Source: Euonymus europaeus
Lineage: Eukaryota > Streptophyta > Magnoliopsida > Celastrales > Celastraceae
Assembly (NCBI GenBank): GCA_963580455.1
Contig: OY756960.1
Location: 124,001-188,000, forward strand
Direction of reading: 5' to 3'
Length of the DNA stretch: 64,000 nucleotides
A program made the translations under genes and the position numbers. The notes under the pieces are model-generated. The model did no database searches. It worked only from the letters and a program-made list of their open reading frames with translations, and was not told the origin of the DNA. Shown here piece by piece: positions 14,701 through 25,050 of this stretch. The stretch's first letter is position 1, and every line of letters begins with the position of its first letter.

Positions 14701-14920
14701 AGGATTGTAGAGCTCGAAAAGTAGTGTGAAATCAAGCTAAAAATCACCGAATTCAGAACTCGGAGTCAACGGATATTCCTAAAACCGTTTACGTAAAGAA
14801 ACCACATTTCACGGCTAAATAGGTGAAATGAGATCAACTAGCCACAAGTTCTCAAATCAAAATCCGAAACGCTAGGATTCTAGAGCTCGAAAAGTAGTGT
14901 GAAATCAAGCTAAAAATCAC
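11450..14920 (+). repeat. 10-mer higher-order repeat, 1728 bp, two copies
   Basis: Paired markers: CATTTTGCGG with GACAAAC near 11523 and 13251, GTGTGAGATCAAG at 11791 and 13519, and CAACTCGCC at 12589 and 14317. All are 1728 bp apart. Each copy holds ten monomers, two of them 172 bp: AATCAACTAAAA at about 12661 and 14388, and the CCGAAAACCAGG deletion at about 12275 and 14000. Its left edge overlaps the tail of the 1556-bp series, so one HOR type was grafted onto the other. Confidence 0.85.
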
Positions 14921-16609
14921 CTAATTCAGAACTCAGAGTCAACGGATATTCATAAAACCGTTTACGTAAAGAAACCACATTTCGCGGCTAACTAGGTGAA
15001 ACGAGACCTAATAGCCACGAGTTCTGAAATCAAAATCCGAAACACCAGGATTGTAGAGCTCGAAAAGTAATGTGAAATCAAGCTAAAAAACACCGAATTC
15101 AGAACTCGGAGTCAACGGATATTCCTAAAACCGTTTACGTAAAGAAACCACATTTCGCGGCTAACTAGGTGAAACGAGACCTACTAGCCACGAGTTCTGA
15201 AATCAAAATCCGAAACGCCAGGATTGTAGAGCTCGAAAAGTAGTGTGAAATCAAGCTAAAAATCACCGAATTCAGAACTCGGAGTCAACGGATATTCCTA
15301 AAACCGTTTATGTAAAGAAACCACATTTCACGGCTAAATAGGTGAAACGAGACCAACTAGCCATGAGTTCTGAAATCAAAATCCGAAACGCCAGGATTGT
15401 AGAGCTCAAAAAGTATTGTGAAATCAAGCTAAAAATCACCGAATTCAGAACTCGGAGTCAACGGATATTCATAAAACCGTTTACGTAAAGAAACCACATT
15501 TTGCGGCTAACTAGGTGAAACGAGACCAACTAGCCACGAGTTCTAAAATCAAAATCCGAAACACCAGGATCGTAGAGCTCGAAAATTAGTGTGAAATCAA
15601 GCTAAAAATCACCGAATTCAGAACTCAGAGTCAACGGATATTCATAAAACCGTTTACGTAAAGAAACCACATTTCGCGGCTAACTAGGTGAAACGAGACC
15701 TACTAGCCACGAGTTCTGAAATCGAAATCCGAAAACCCAGGATTGTAAAGCTCGAAAATTAGTGTGCAATCAAGCTAAAAATCACCGAATTCAGAACTCG
15801 GAGTCAACGGATATTCATAAAACCGTTTACGTAAAGAAACCACATTTCGCGGCTAACAAGGTGAAACGAGACCAACTAGCCACGAGTTCTGAAATAAAAA
15901 TCCGAAACGCCAGGATCGTAGAGCTCGAAAAGTAGTGTGAAATCAAGCTAAAAATCACCGAATTCAGAACTCAGAGTCAACGGATATTCATAAAACCGTT
16001 TACGTAAAGAAACCACATTTCGCGGCTAACTAGGTGAAACGAGACCTACTAGCCACGAGTTCTGAAATCGAAATCCGAAAAACCAGGATTGTAGAGCTCG
16101 AAAAGTAGTGTGTAATCAAGCTAGATATCACCGAATTCAGAACTCAGAGTCAGCGGATATTCATAAAACCGTTTACGTAAAGAAACCACATTTCGCGGCT
16201 AACTAGGTGAAACGAGACCAACTAGCCACGAGTTCTGAAATCAAAATCCGAAACGCCAGGATCGTAGAGCTCAAAAAGTAGTGTGAAATCAAGCTAAAAA
16301 TCACCGAATTCAGAACTCGGAGTCAACGGATATTCCTAAAACCGTTTACGTAAAGAAACCACATTTCGCGGCTAACTAGGTGAAACGAGACCTACTAGCC
16401 ACGAGTTCTGAAATCAAAATCCGAAAACCCGGGATTGTCGAGCTCTAAAAGTAGTGTGAAATCAAGCTAAAAATCACCGAATTCAGAACTCGGAGTCAAC
16501 GGATATTCATAAAACCGTTTACGTAAAGAAACCACATTTCGCGGCTAACTAGGTGAAACGAGACCAACTAGCCACAAGTTCTGAAATCAAAATCCGAAAT
16601 GCCAGGATC
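14921..16609 (+). repeat. Transition from beta to gamma family
   Basis: About ten monomers mixing alpha/beta-type variants (AAACACC with ATTCCTAAAACC, AAATAGG, CATGAG) with the first gamma markers: GCTAACAAGGTG near 15851, AAATAAAAATCC near 15893, CTAGATATCACC at 16121 and CAGAGTCAGCGG at 16145. A related series of alpha- and gamma-type monomers is seen again near 21.05-21.7 kb, with the GATATC version replaced by AAATATC. No other element. Confidence 0.7.
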
Positions 16610-17640
16610 GTAGAGCTCGAAAAGTAGTGTGAAATCAAGCTAAAAATCACTGAATTCAAAACTCGGAGTCAACGGATATTCATAAAACCGTTTACGTAAA
16701 GAAACCACATTTCGCGGCTAACTAGGTGAAACGAGACCTACTAGCCACGAGTTATGAAATCAAAATCCGAAACACCAGGATCGTAGAGCTCGAAAAGTAG
16801 TGTGAAATCAAGCTAAAAATCACCGAATTCAGAACTCGGAGTCAACGGATATTCATAAAACCGTTTACGTAAAGAAACCACATTTCGCGGCTAACAAGGT
16901 GAAACGAGACCAACTAGCCACGAGTTCTGAAATCAAAATCCGAAACGCCAGGATCGTAGAGCTCGAAAAGTAGTGTGAAATCAAGCTAAAAATCACCGAA
17001 TTCAGAACTCGGAGTCAACGGATATTCATAAAACCGTTTACGTAAAGAAACCACATTTCGCGGCTAACTAGGTGAAACGAGACCTACTAGCCACGAGTTA
17101 TGAAATCAAAATCCGAAACACCAGGATCGTAGAGCTCGAAAAGTAGTGTGAAATCAAGCTAAAAATCACTGAATTCAAAACTCGGAGTCAACGGATATTC
17201 ATAAAACCGTTTACGTAAAGAAACCACATTTCGCGGCTAACTAGGTGAAACGAGACCTACTAGCCACGAGTTATGAAATCAAAATCCGAAACACCAGGAT
17301 CGTAGAGCTCGAAAAGTAGTGTGAAATCAAGCTAAAAATCACCGAATTCAGAACTCGGAGTCAACGGATATTCATAAAACCGTTTACGTAAAGAAACCAC
17401 ATTTCGCGGCTAACAAGGTGAAACGAGACCAACTAGCCACGAGTTCTGAAATCAAAATCCGAAACGCCAGGATCGTAGAGCTCGAAAAGTAGTGTGAAAT
17501 CAAGCTAAAAATCACCGAATTCAGAACTCGGAGTCAACGGATATTCATAAAACCGTTTACGTAAAGAAACCACATTTCGCGGCTAACTAGGTGAAACGAG
17601 ACCTACTAGCCACGAGTTCTGAAATCGAAATCCGAAAAGC
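16610..17640 (+). repeat. Nested 3-mer duplication (519 bp) in the gamma series
   Basis: GCTAACAAGGTG copies near 16892 and 17411 are 519 bp = 3 x 173 apart, and GAGTTATGAAATC recurs at 16751, 17097 and 17270. The extra trimer explains why the CTAGATATC markers at 16121 and 18716 are 15 monomers apart, while the next related pair (18716 and 20792) is 12 apart. Confidence 0.8.
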
Positions 17641-18593
17641 CAGGATTGTAGAGCTCGAAAAGTAGTGTGTAATCAAGCTAAAAATCACCGAATTCAGAAC
17701 TTAAAGTCAACGGATATTCATAAAACCGTTTACGTAAAGAAACCACATTTCGCGGCTAACTAGGTGAAACGAGACCTACTAGCCACGAGTTCTGAAATCA
17801 AAATCCGAAAACCCAGGATTGTAGAGCTCGAAAAGTAGTGTGAAATCAAGCTAAAAATCACCGAATTCAGAACTCGGAGTCAACGGATATTCATAAAACC
17901 GTTTACGTAAAGAAACCACATTTCGCGGCTAACAAGGTGAAACGAGAACAACTAGCCACGAGTTCTGAAATAAAAATCCGAAACGCCAGGATCGTAGAGC
18001 TCAAAATGTAGTGTGAAATCAAGCTAACAATCACCGAATTCAGAACTCGGAGTCAACGGATATTCATAAAACCGTTTACGTAAAGCAACCACATTTCGCG
18101 GCTAACTAGGTGAAACGAGACCTACTAGCCACGAGTTCTGAAATTGAAATACGAAAAACCAGGATTGTAGAGCTCGAAAAGTAGTGTGTAATCAAGCTAA
18201 AAATCACCGAATTCAGAACTCAGAGTCAACGGATATTCATAAAACCGTTTACGTAAAGAAACCACATTTCGCGGCTAACTAGGTGAAACGAGACCTACTA
18301 GCCACGAGTTCTGAAATCAAAATCCGAAACGTCAAGATTGTAGAGCTCGAAAAGTAGTGCGAAATCAAGCTAAAAATCACCGAATTCAGAACTCGGAGTC
18401 AACGGATATTCATAAAACCGTTTACGTAAAGAAACCACATTTCGCGGCTAACTAGGTGAAACGAGACCTACTAGCCACGAGTTCTGAAATCGAAATCCGA
18501 AAATCCAGGATTGTAGAGCTCGAAAAGTAGTGTGAAATCAAGCTAAAAATCACCGAATTCAGAACTCGGAGTCAACGGATATTCATAAAACCG

Positions 18594-18603
18594 TTTACGT
18601 AAA
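18594..18603. other. Perfect 10-bp palindrome TTTACGTAAA in nearly every monomer
   Basis: TTTACGTAAA is its own reverse complement and includes a SnaBI site. It sits near the middle of the conserved core and is intact in almost all copies. Exceptions seen include CGCAAAG at 3728 and 35724, TATGTAAAG at 5804, ATTGACGTAAAG at 50593 and 51630, TATACGTAAAG at 43505 and 44716, TTACGTGAAG copies (6671, 7536, 8918, 10474, 47144, 52154), and TTAAGTAAAG near 57169, 57872 and 58897. An ACGT core flanked by TT/AA is the sort of site bZIP proteins bind. Protein binding in this array is unproven. Confidence 0.85.
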
Positions 18604-18625
18604 GAAACCACATTTCGCGGCTAAC

Positions 18626-18643
18626 TAGGTGAAACGAGACCTA
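18626..18643. repeat. Short hairpin TAGGT-(8)-ACCTA, polymorphic between subfamilies
   Basis: TAGGT (18626-18630) and ACCTA (18639-18643) flank the 8-nt loop GAAACGAG. Gamma-type and many other copies read GACCTACTAG and keep the five base pairs. Alpha- and beta-type copies mostly read GACCAACTAG, which breaks one pair. AAATAGGTG versus CTAACAAGGTG copies also change the left arm. The stem is short and may be chance. Confidence 0.5.
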
Positions 18644-20930
18644 CTAGCCACGAGTTCTGAAATCGAAATCCGAAAAACCAGGATTGTAGAGCTCGAAAAG
18701 TAGTGTGTAATCAAGCTAGATATCACCGAATTCAGAACTCAGAGTCAGCGGATATTCATAAAACCGTTTACGTAAAGAAACCACATTTCGCGGCTAACTA
18801 GGTGAAACGAGACCAACTAGCCACGAGTTCTGAAATCAAAATCCGAAACGCCAGGATCGTAGAGCTCAAAAAGTAGTGTGAAATCAAGCTAAAAATCACC
18901 GAATTCAGAACTCGGAGTCAACGGATATTCCTAAAACCGTTTACGTAAAGAAACCACATTTCGCGGCTAACTAGATGAAACGAGACCTACTAGCCACGAG
19001 TTCTGAAATCAAAATCCGAAAACCCGGGATTGCCGAGCTCTAAAAGTAGTGTGAAATCAAGCTAAAAATCACCGAATTCAGAACTCGGAGTCAACGGATA
19101 TTCATAAAACCGTTTACGTAAAGAAACCACATTTCGCGGCTAACTAGGTGAAACGAGACCAACTAGCCACAAGTTCTGAAATCAAAATCCGAAATGCCAG
19201 GATCGTAGAGCTCGAAAAGTAGTGTGAAATCAAGCTAAAAATCACTGAATTCAAAACTCGGAGTCAACGGATATTCATAAAACCGTTTACGTAAAGAAAC
19301 CACATTTCGCGGCTAACTAGGTGAAACGAGACCTACTAGCCACGAGTTATGAAATCAAAATCCGAAAAACCAGGATCGTAGAGCTCGAAAAGTAGTGTGA
19401 AATCAAGCTAAAAATCACCGAATTCAGAACTCGGAGTCAACGGATATTCATAAAACCGTTTACGTAAAGAAACCACATTTCGCGGCTAACAAGGTGAAAC
19501 GAGACCTACTAGCCACGAGTTCTGAAATCAAAATCCGAAATGCCAGGATCGTAGAGCTCGAAAAGTAGTGTGAAATCAAGCTAAAAATCACCGAATTCAG
19601 AACTCGGAGTCAACGGATATTCATAAAACCGTTTACGTAAAGAAACCACATTTCGCGGCTAACTAGGTGAAACGAGACCTACTAGCCACGAGTTCTGAAA
19701 TCGAAATCCGAAAAGCCAGGATTGTAGAGCTCGAAAAGTAGTGTGTAATCAAGCTAAAAATCACCGAATTCAGAACTTAAAGTCAACGGATATTCATAAA
19801 ACCGTTTACGTAAAGAAACCACATTTCGCGGCTAACTAGGTGAAACGAGACCTACTAGCCACGAGTTCTGAAATCAAAATCCGAAAACCCAGGATTGTAG
19901 AGCTCGAAAAGTAGTGTGAAATCAAGCTAAAAATCACCGAATTAAGAACTCGGAGTCAACGGATATTCATAAAACCGTTTACGTAAAGAAACCACATTTC
20001 GCGGCTAACAAGGTGAAACGAGAACAACTAGCCACGAGTTCTGAAATAAAAATCCGAAACGCCAGGATCGTAGAGCTCAAAATGTAGTGTGAAATCAAGC
20101 TAACAATCACCGAATTCAGAACTCGGAGTCAACGGATATTCATAAAACCGTTTACGTAAAGCAACCACATTTCGCGGCTAACTAGGTGAAACGAGACCTA
20201 CTAGCCACGAGTTCTGAAATTGAAATACGAAAAAACAGGATTGTAGAGCTCGAAAAGTAGTGTGTAATCAAGCTAAAAATCACCGAATTCAGAACTCAGA
20301 GTCAACGGATATTCATAAAACCGTTTACGTAAAGAAACCACATTTCGCGGCTAACTAGGTGAAACGAGACCTACTAGCCACGAGTTCTGAAATCAAAATC
20401 CGAAACGTCAAGATTGTAGAGCTCGAAAAGTAGTGCGAAATCAAGCTAAAAATCACCGAATTCAGAACTCGGAGTCAACGGATATTCATAAAACCGTTTA
20501 CGTAAAGAAACCACATTTCGCGGCTAACTAGGTGAAACGAGACCTACTAGCCACGAGTTCTGAAATCAAAATCCGAAAAACCAGGATTGTAGAGCTCGAA
20601 AAGTAGTGTGAAATCAAGCTAAAAATCACCGAATTCAGAACTCGGAGTCAACGGATATTCATAAAACCGTTTACGTAAAGAAACCACATTTCGCGGCTAA
20701 CTAGGTGAAACGAGACCTACTAGCCACGAGTTCTGAAATCGAAATCCGAAAAACCAGGATTGTAGAGCTCGAAAAGTAGTGTGTAATCAAGCTAAATATC
20801 ACCGAATTCAGAACTCAGAGTCAGCGGATATTCATAAAACCGTTTACGTAAAGAAACCACATTTCGCGGCTAACTAGGTGAAACGAGACCTACTAGCCAC
20901 GAGTTCTGAAATCAAAATCCGAAAACCCGG

Positions 20931-23450
20931 GATTGTCGAGCTCGAAAAGTAGTGTGAAATCAAGCTAAAAATCACCGAATTCAAAACTCGGAGTCAACGG
21001 ATATTCATAAAACCGTTTACGTAAAGAAACCACATTTCGCGGCTAACTAGGTGAAATAAGACCAACTAGCCATGAGTTCTGAAATCAAAATCCGAAACGC
21101 CAGGATTGTAGAGCTCAAAAAGTATTGTGAAATCAAGCTAAAAATCACCGAATTCAGAACTCGGAGTCAACGGATATTCATAAAACCGTTTACGTAAAGA
21201 AACCACATTTCGCGGCTAACTAGGTGAAACGAGACCAACTAGCCACGAGTTCTGAAATCAAAATCCGAAACACCAGGATCGTAGAGCTCGAAAATTAGTG
21301 TGAAATCAAGCTAAAAATCACCGAATTCAGAACTCAGAGTCAACGGATATTCATAAAACCGTTTACGTAAAGAAACCACATTTCGCGGCTAACTAGGTGA
21401 AACGAGACCTACTAGCCACGAGTTCTGAAATCGAAATCCGAAAACCCAGGATTGTAGAGCTCGAAAATTAGTGTGCAATCAAGCTAAAAATCACCGAATT
21501 CAGAACTCGGAGTCAACGGATATTCATAAAACCGTTTACGTAAAGAAACCACATTTCGCGGCTAACAAGGTGAAACGAGACCAACTAGCCACGAGTTCTG
21601 AAATAAAAATCCGAAACGCCAGGATCGTAGAGCTCGAAAAGTAGTGTGTAATCAAGCTAAATATCACCGAATTCAGAACTCAGGGTCAGCGGATATTCAT
21701 AAAACCGTTTACGTAAAGAAACCACATTTCGCGGCTAACTAGGTGAAACGAGACCAACTAGCCACGAGTTCTGAAATCAAAATCCGAAACGCCAGGATCG
21801 TAGAGCTCGAAAAGTAGTGTGAAATCAAGCTAAAAATCACCGAATTCAGAACTCGGAGTCAACGGATATTCCTAAAACCGTTTACGTAAAGAAACCACAT
21901 TTCGCGGCTAACTAGGTGAAACGAGACCTACTAGCCACGAGTTCTGAAATCAAAATCCGAAAACCCGGGATTGTCGAGCTCTAAAAGTAGTGTGAAATCA
22001 AGCTAAAAATCAACGAATTCAAAACTCGGAGTCAACGGATATTCATAAAACCGTTTACGTAAAGAAACCACATTTCGCGGCTAACTAGGTGAAACGAGAC
22101 CAACTAGCCACGAGTTCTGAAATCAAAATCCAAAATGCCAGGATCGTAGAGCTCGAAAAGTAGTGTGAAATCAAGCTAAAAATCACTGAATTCAAAACTC
22201 GGAGTCAACGGATATTCATAAAACCGTTTACGTAAAGAAACCACATTTCGCGGCTAACTAGGTGAAACGAGACCTACTAGCCACGAGTTCTGAAATCAAA
22301 ATCCGAAACACCAGGATCGTAGAGCTCGAAAAGTAGTGTGAAATCAAGCTAAAAATCACCGAATTCAGAACTCGGAGTCAACGGATATTCATAAAACCGT
22401 TTACGTAAAGAAACCACATTTCGCGGCTAACAAGGTGAAACGAGACCAACTAGCCACGAGTTCTGAAATCAAAATCCGAAACGCCAGGATCGTAGAGCTC
22501 GAAAAGTAGTGTGAAATCAAGCTAAAAATCACCGAATTCAGAACTCGGAGTCAACGGATATTCATAAAACCGTTTACGTAAAGAAACCACATTTCGCGGC
22601 TAACTAGGTGAAACGAGACCTACTAGCCACGAGTTCTGAAATCGAAATCCGAAACGCCAGGATTGTAGAGCTCGAAAAGTAGTGTGTAATCAAGCTAAAA
22701 ATCACCGAATTCAGAACTTAGAGTCAACGGATATTCATAAAACCGTTTACGTAAAGAAACCACATTTCGCGGCTAACTAGGTGAAACGAGACCTACTAGC
22801 CACGAGTTCTGAAATCGAAATCCGAAAACCCAGGATTGTAGAGCTCGAAAAGTAGTGTGAAATCAAGCTAAAAATCACCGAATTCAGAACTCGGAGTCAA
22901 CGGATATTCATAAAACCGTTTACGTAAAGAAACCACATTTCGCGGCTAACAAGGTGAAACGAGAACAACTAGCCACGAGTTCTGAAATAAAAATCCGAAA
23001 CGCCAGGATCGTAGAGCTCAAAATGTAGTGTGAAATCAAGCTAACAATCACCGAATTCAGAACTCGGAGTCAACGGATATTCATAAAACCGTTTACGTAA
23101 AGCAACCACATTTCGCGGCTAACTAGGTGAAACGAGACCTACTAGCCACGAGTTCTGAAATTGAAATATGAAAAACCAGGATTGTAGAGCTCGAAAAGTA
23201 GTGTGTAATCAAGCTAAAAATCACCGAATTCAGAACTCAGAGTCAACGGATATTCATAAAACCGTTTACGTAAAGAAACCACATTTTGCGGCTAACTAGG
23301 TGAAACGAGACCTACTAGCCACGAGTTCTGAAATCAAAATCCGAAACGTCAAGATTGTAGAGCTCGAAAAGTAGTGCGAAATCAAGCTAAAAATCACCAA
23401 ATTCATTACTCGGAGTCAACGGATATTCATAAAACCGTTTACGTAAAGAA
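20931..23450 (+). repeat. Gamma-family continuation, expanded copy of the same series
   Basis: The CTCAAAATGTAG marker returns at 23018, 17 monomers (2941 bp) after 20077. The stretch between includes a short alpha-like run near 21.05-21.3 kb (AAATAAGACC, CATGAG, CAAAAAGTATTG), matching a run near 15.4 kb. The series then resumes with GGGATTGTCGAGCTC (near 21968), TCACTGAATTCAAAAC, GCTAACAAGG and GAACTTAGAGTC. No gene. Confidence 0.75.
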
Positions 23451-25050
23451 ACCACATTTCGCGGCTAACTAGGTGAAACGAGACCTACTGGCCACGAGTT
23501 CTGAAATCAAAATCCGAAACGCCAAGATTGTAGTGCTCGAAAGGTAGTGTGAAATCAAGCTAAAAATCACCGAATTCAGAACTCGGAGTCAACGGATATT
23601 CATAAAACCGTTTACGTAAAGAAACCACATTTCGCGGCTAACTAGGTTAAACGAGACCTACTAGCCACGAGTTCTGAAATCAAAATTCGAAACACCAGGA
23701 TTGTAGAGCTCGAAAAGTAGTGTGAAATCAAGCTAAAAAACACCGAATTCAGAACTCGGAGTCAACGGATATTCCTAAAACCGTTTACGTAAAGAAACCA
23801 CATTTCGCGGCTAACTAGGTGAAACGAGACCTACTATCCACGAGTTCTGAAATCAAAATCCGAAACGCCAGGATTGTAGAGCTCGAAAAGTAGTGTGAAA
23901 TCAAGCTAAAAATCACCGAATTCAGAACTCGGAGTCAACGGATATTCCTAAAACCGTTTACGTAAAGAAACCACATTTCGCGGCTAACTAGGTGAAATAA
24001 GACCAACTAGCCATGAGTTCTGAAATCAAAATCCGAAATGCTAGGATTCTAGAGCTCAAAAAGTAGTGTGAAATCAAGCTAAAAATCACCGAATTCAGAA
24101 CTCGGAGTCAACGGATATTCATAAAACCGTTTACGTAAAGAAACCACATTTCGCGGCTAACTAGGTGAAACGAGACCAACTAGCCACGAGTTCTGAAATC
24201 AAAATCCGAAAATCCAGTATCGTAGAGCTCGAAAATTAGTGTGAAATCAAACTAAAAATCACCGAATTCAGAACTCGGAGTCAACCAATATTCATAAAAC
24301 CGTTTACGTAAAGAAACCACATTTCGCGGCTAACTAGGTGAAACGAGACCAACTAGCCACGAGTTCTGAAATCAAAATCCGAAACTCCATAATCGTAGAG
24401 CTCGGAAATTAGTGTGAAATCAAGCTAAAAATCACCGAATTCAGAACTCGGAGTCAACGGATATTCATAAAACCGTTTACGTAAAGAAACCACATTTCGC
24501 GACTAACTAGGTGAAACGTGACAAACTAGGCACGAGTTCTGAAATCAAAATCCGAAATGCCAGGATCGTAGAGCTCGAAAATTAGTGTGAAATCAAGCTA
24601 AAAATCACCGAATTCAGAACTCGGAGTCAACGGATATTCCTAAAACCGTTTACGTAAAGAAACCACATTTCGCGGCTAAATAGGTGAAATGAGACCAACT
24701 AGCCACGAGTTCTGAAATCAAAATCCGAAATGCGAGGATTCTAGAGCTCAAAAAGTAGCGTGAAATCAAGCTAAAAATCACCGAATTCAGAACTCGGAGT
24801 CAACGGATATTCATAAAACCGTTTACGTAAAGAAACCACATTTCGCGGCTAACTAGGTGAAACGAGACCAACTAGCCACGAGTTCTGAAATCAAAATCCG
24901 AAACACCAGGATCGTGGAGCTCGAAAATTAGTGTGAAATCAAGCTAAAAATCACCGAATTCAGAACTCGGAGTCAACCGATATTCATAAAACCGTTTACG
25001 TAAAGAAACCACATTTCGCGGCTAACTAGGTGAAACGAGACCTACTAGCC
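23451..25050 (+). repeat. Alpha-family block embedded in gamma array
   Basis: Nine or so monomers repeat the order of the window start: GAAAGGTAG (near 23540), AAACACC with ATTCCTAAAACC, AAATAAGACC with CATGAG, TGCTAGGATTC, CAAACTAAA, CTCGGAAATTAG with CGCGAC, AAATAGG/AAATGAG, and GAGGATTCTAGAGCTC with GTAGCGTG. Gamma monomers flank it on both sides. Both junctions keep the 173-bp register, so the block was brought in by homologous exchange or conversion rather than random insertion. Confidence 0.8.

Larger units (their letters stand above)
18555..18664. repeat. Inverted-repeat arms inside the monomer (14 nt, 13 matches)
   Basis: The left arm GAATTCAGAACTCG (18555-18568) and right arm CGAGTTCTGAAATC (18651-18664) are reverse complements with one mismatch, and an 11-bp core is perfect. 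The spacer is 82 bp. Both arms lie in conserved parts of the monomer, so essentially every one of the ~370 copies can form the same long-spacer cruciform or RNA stem. Known biology: dyad symmetry is a recurrent property of centromeric satellites in lineages without a CENP-B box. Whether it matters here is inference. Substitutions such as GAACTCAGAG or TTCAAAACTC in the left arm weaken the stem in some copies. Confidence 0.85.
18514..18686 (+). repeat. Representative 173-bp monomer close to consensus
   Basis: This copy serves as the reference for monomer coordinates 1-173 (monomer position n = 18513 + n). In order it holds: SacI GAGCTC at 3-8; an A-tract at 10-13; the GTAGTG/GTTAGTG variable site around 14-19; A5 at 32-36; EcoRI GAATTC at 42-47; CTCGGAGTC at 52-60; ATTCATAAAACC at 68-79; palindrome TTTACGTAAA at 81-90; TTTCGCGGC around 100-108; CTAACTAGG at 108-116; CGAGACCTACTAG around 122-134; CGAGTTCTGAAATC at 138-151; A4 in most copies at 152-155 (here CGAA); and the hypervariable linker AAANNCCAGGATTG at 160-173. 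It differs from the majority consensus mainly at the CAAAATCC site and in the linker, where AACC replaces CGCC. Confidence 0.95.
17110..20930 (+). repeat. 12-mer higher-order repeat, 2076 bp, nearly two copies
   Basis: Marker pairs exactly 2076 bp (12 x 173) apart: TCACTGAATTCAAAAC at 17166 and 19242, GCTAACAAGG at 17411 and 19487, GAACTTAAAGTC at 17698 and 19774, CTCAAAATGTAG at 18001 and 20077, and the AATATCACC/GATATCACC monomer at 18716 and 20792. The copies are very similar along their length, which suggests a recent duplication. Confidence 0.88.

Noticed and set aside
18581..18593. TATA-like ATTCATAAAACCG as a promoter
   Set aside because: It is present in every monomer with no associated initiator or gene, and half the subfamilies read ATTCCTAAAACC. 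No evidence for transcription start.
18614..18630. CENP-B-box-like TTCGCGGCTAACTAGG
   Set aside because: The TTCG start fits, but the required central A is T and the CGGG end is CTAG. It does not meet the minimal NTTCGNNNNANNCGGGN pattern.
18514..18686. tRNA or Pol III internal box in the monomer
   Set aside because: GTTCTGAAATCAAAATCC only loosely resembles a B box, there is no matching A box at proper distance and no cloverleaf.
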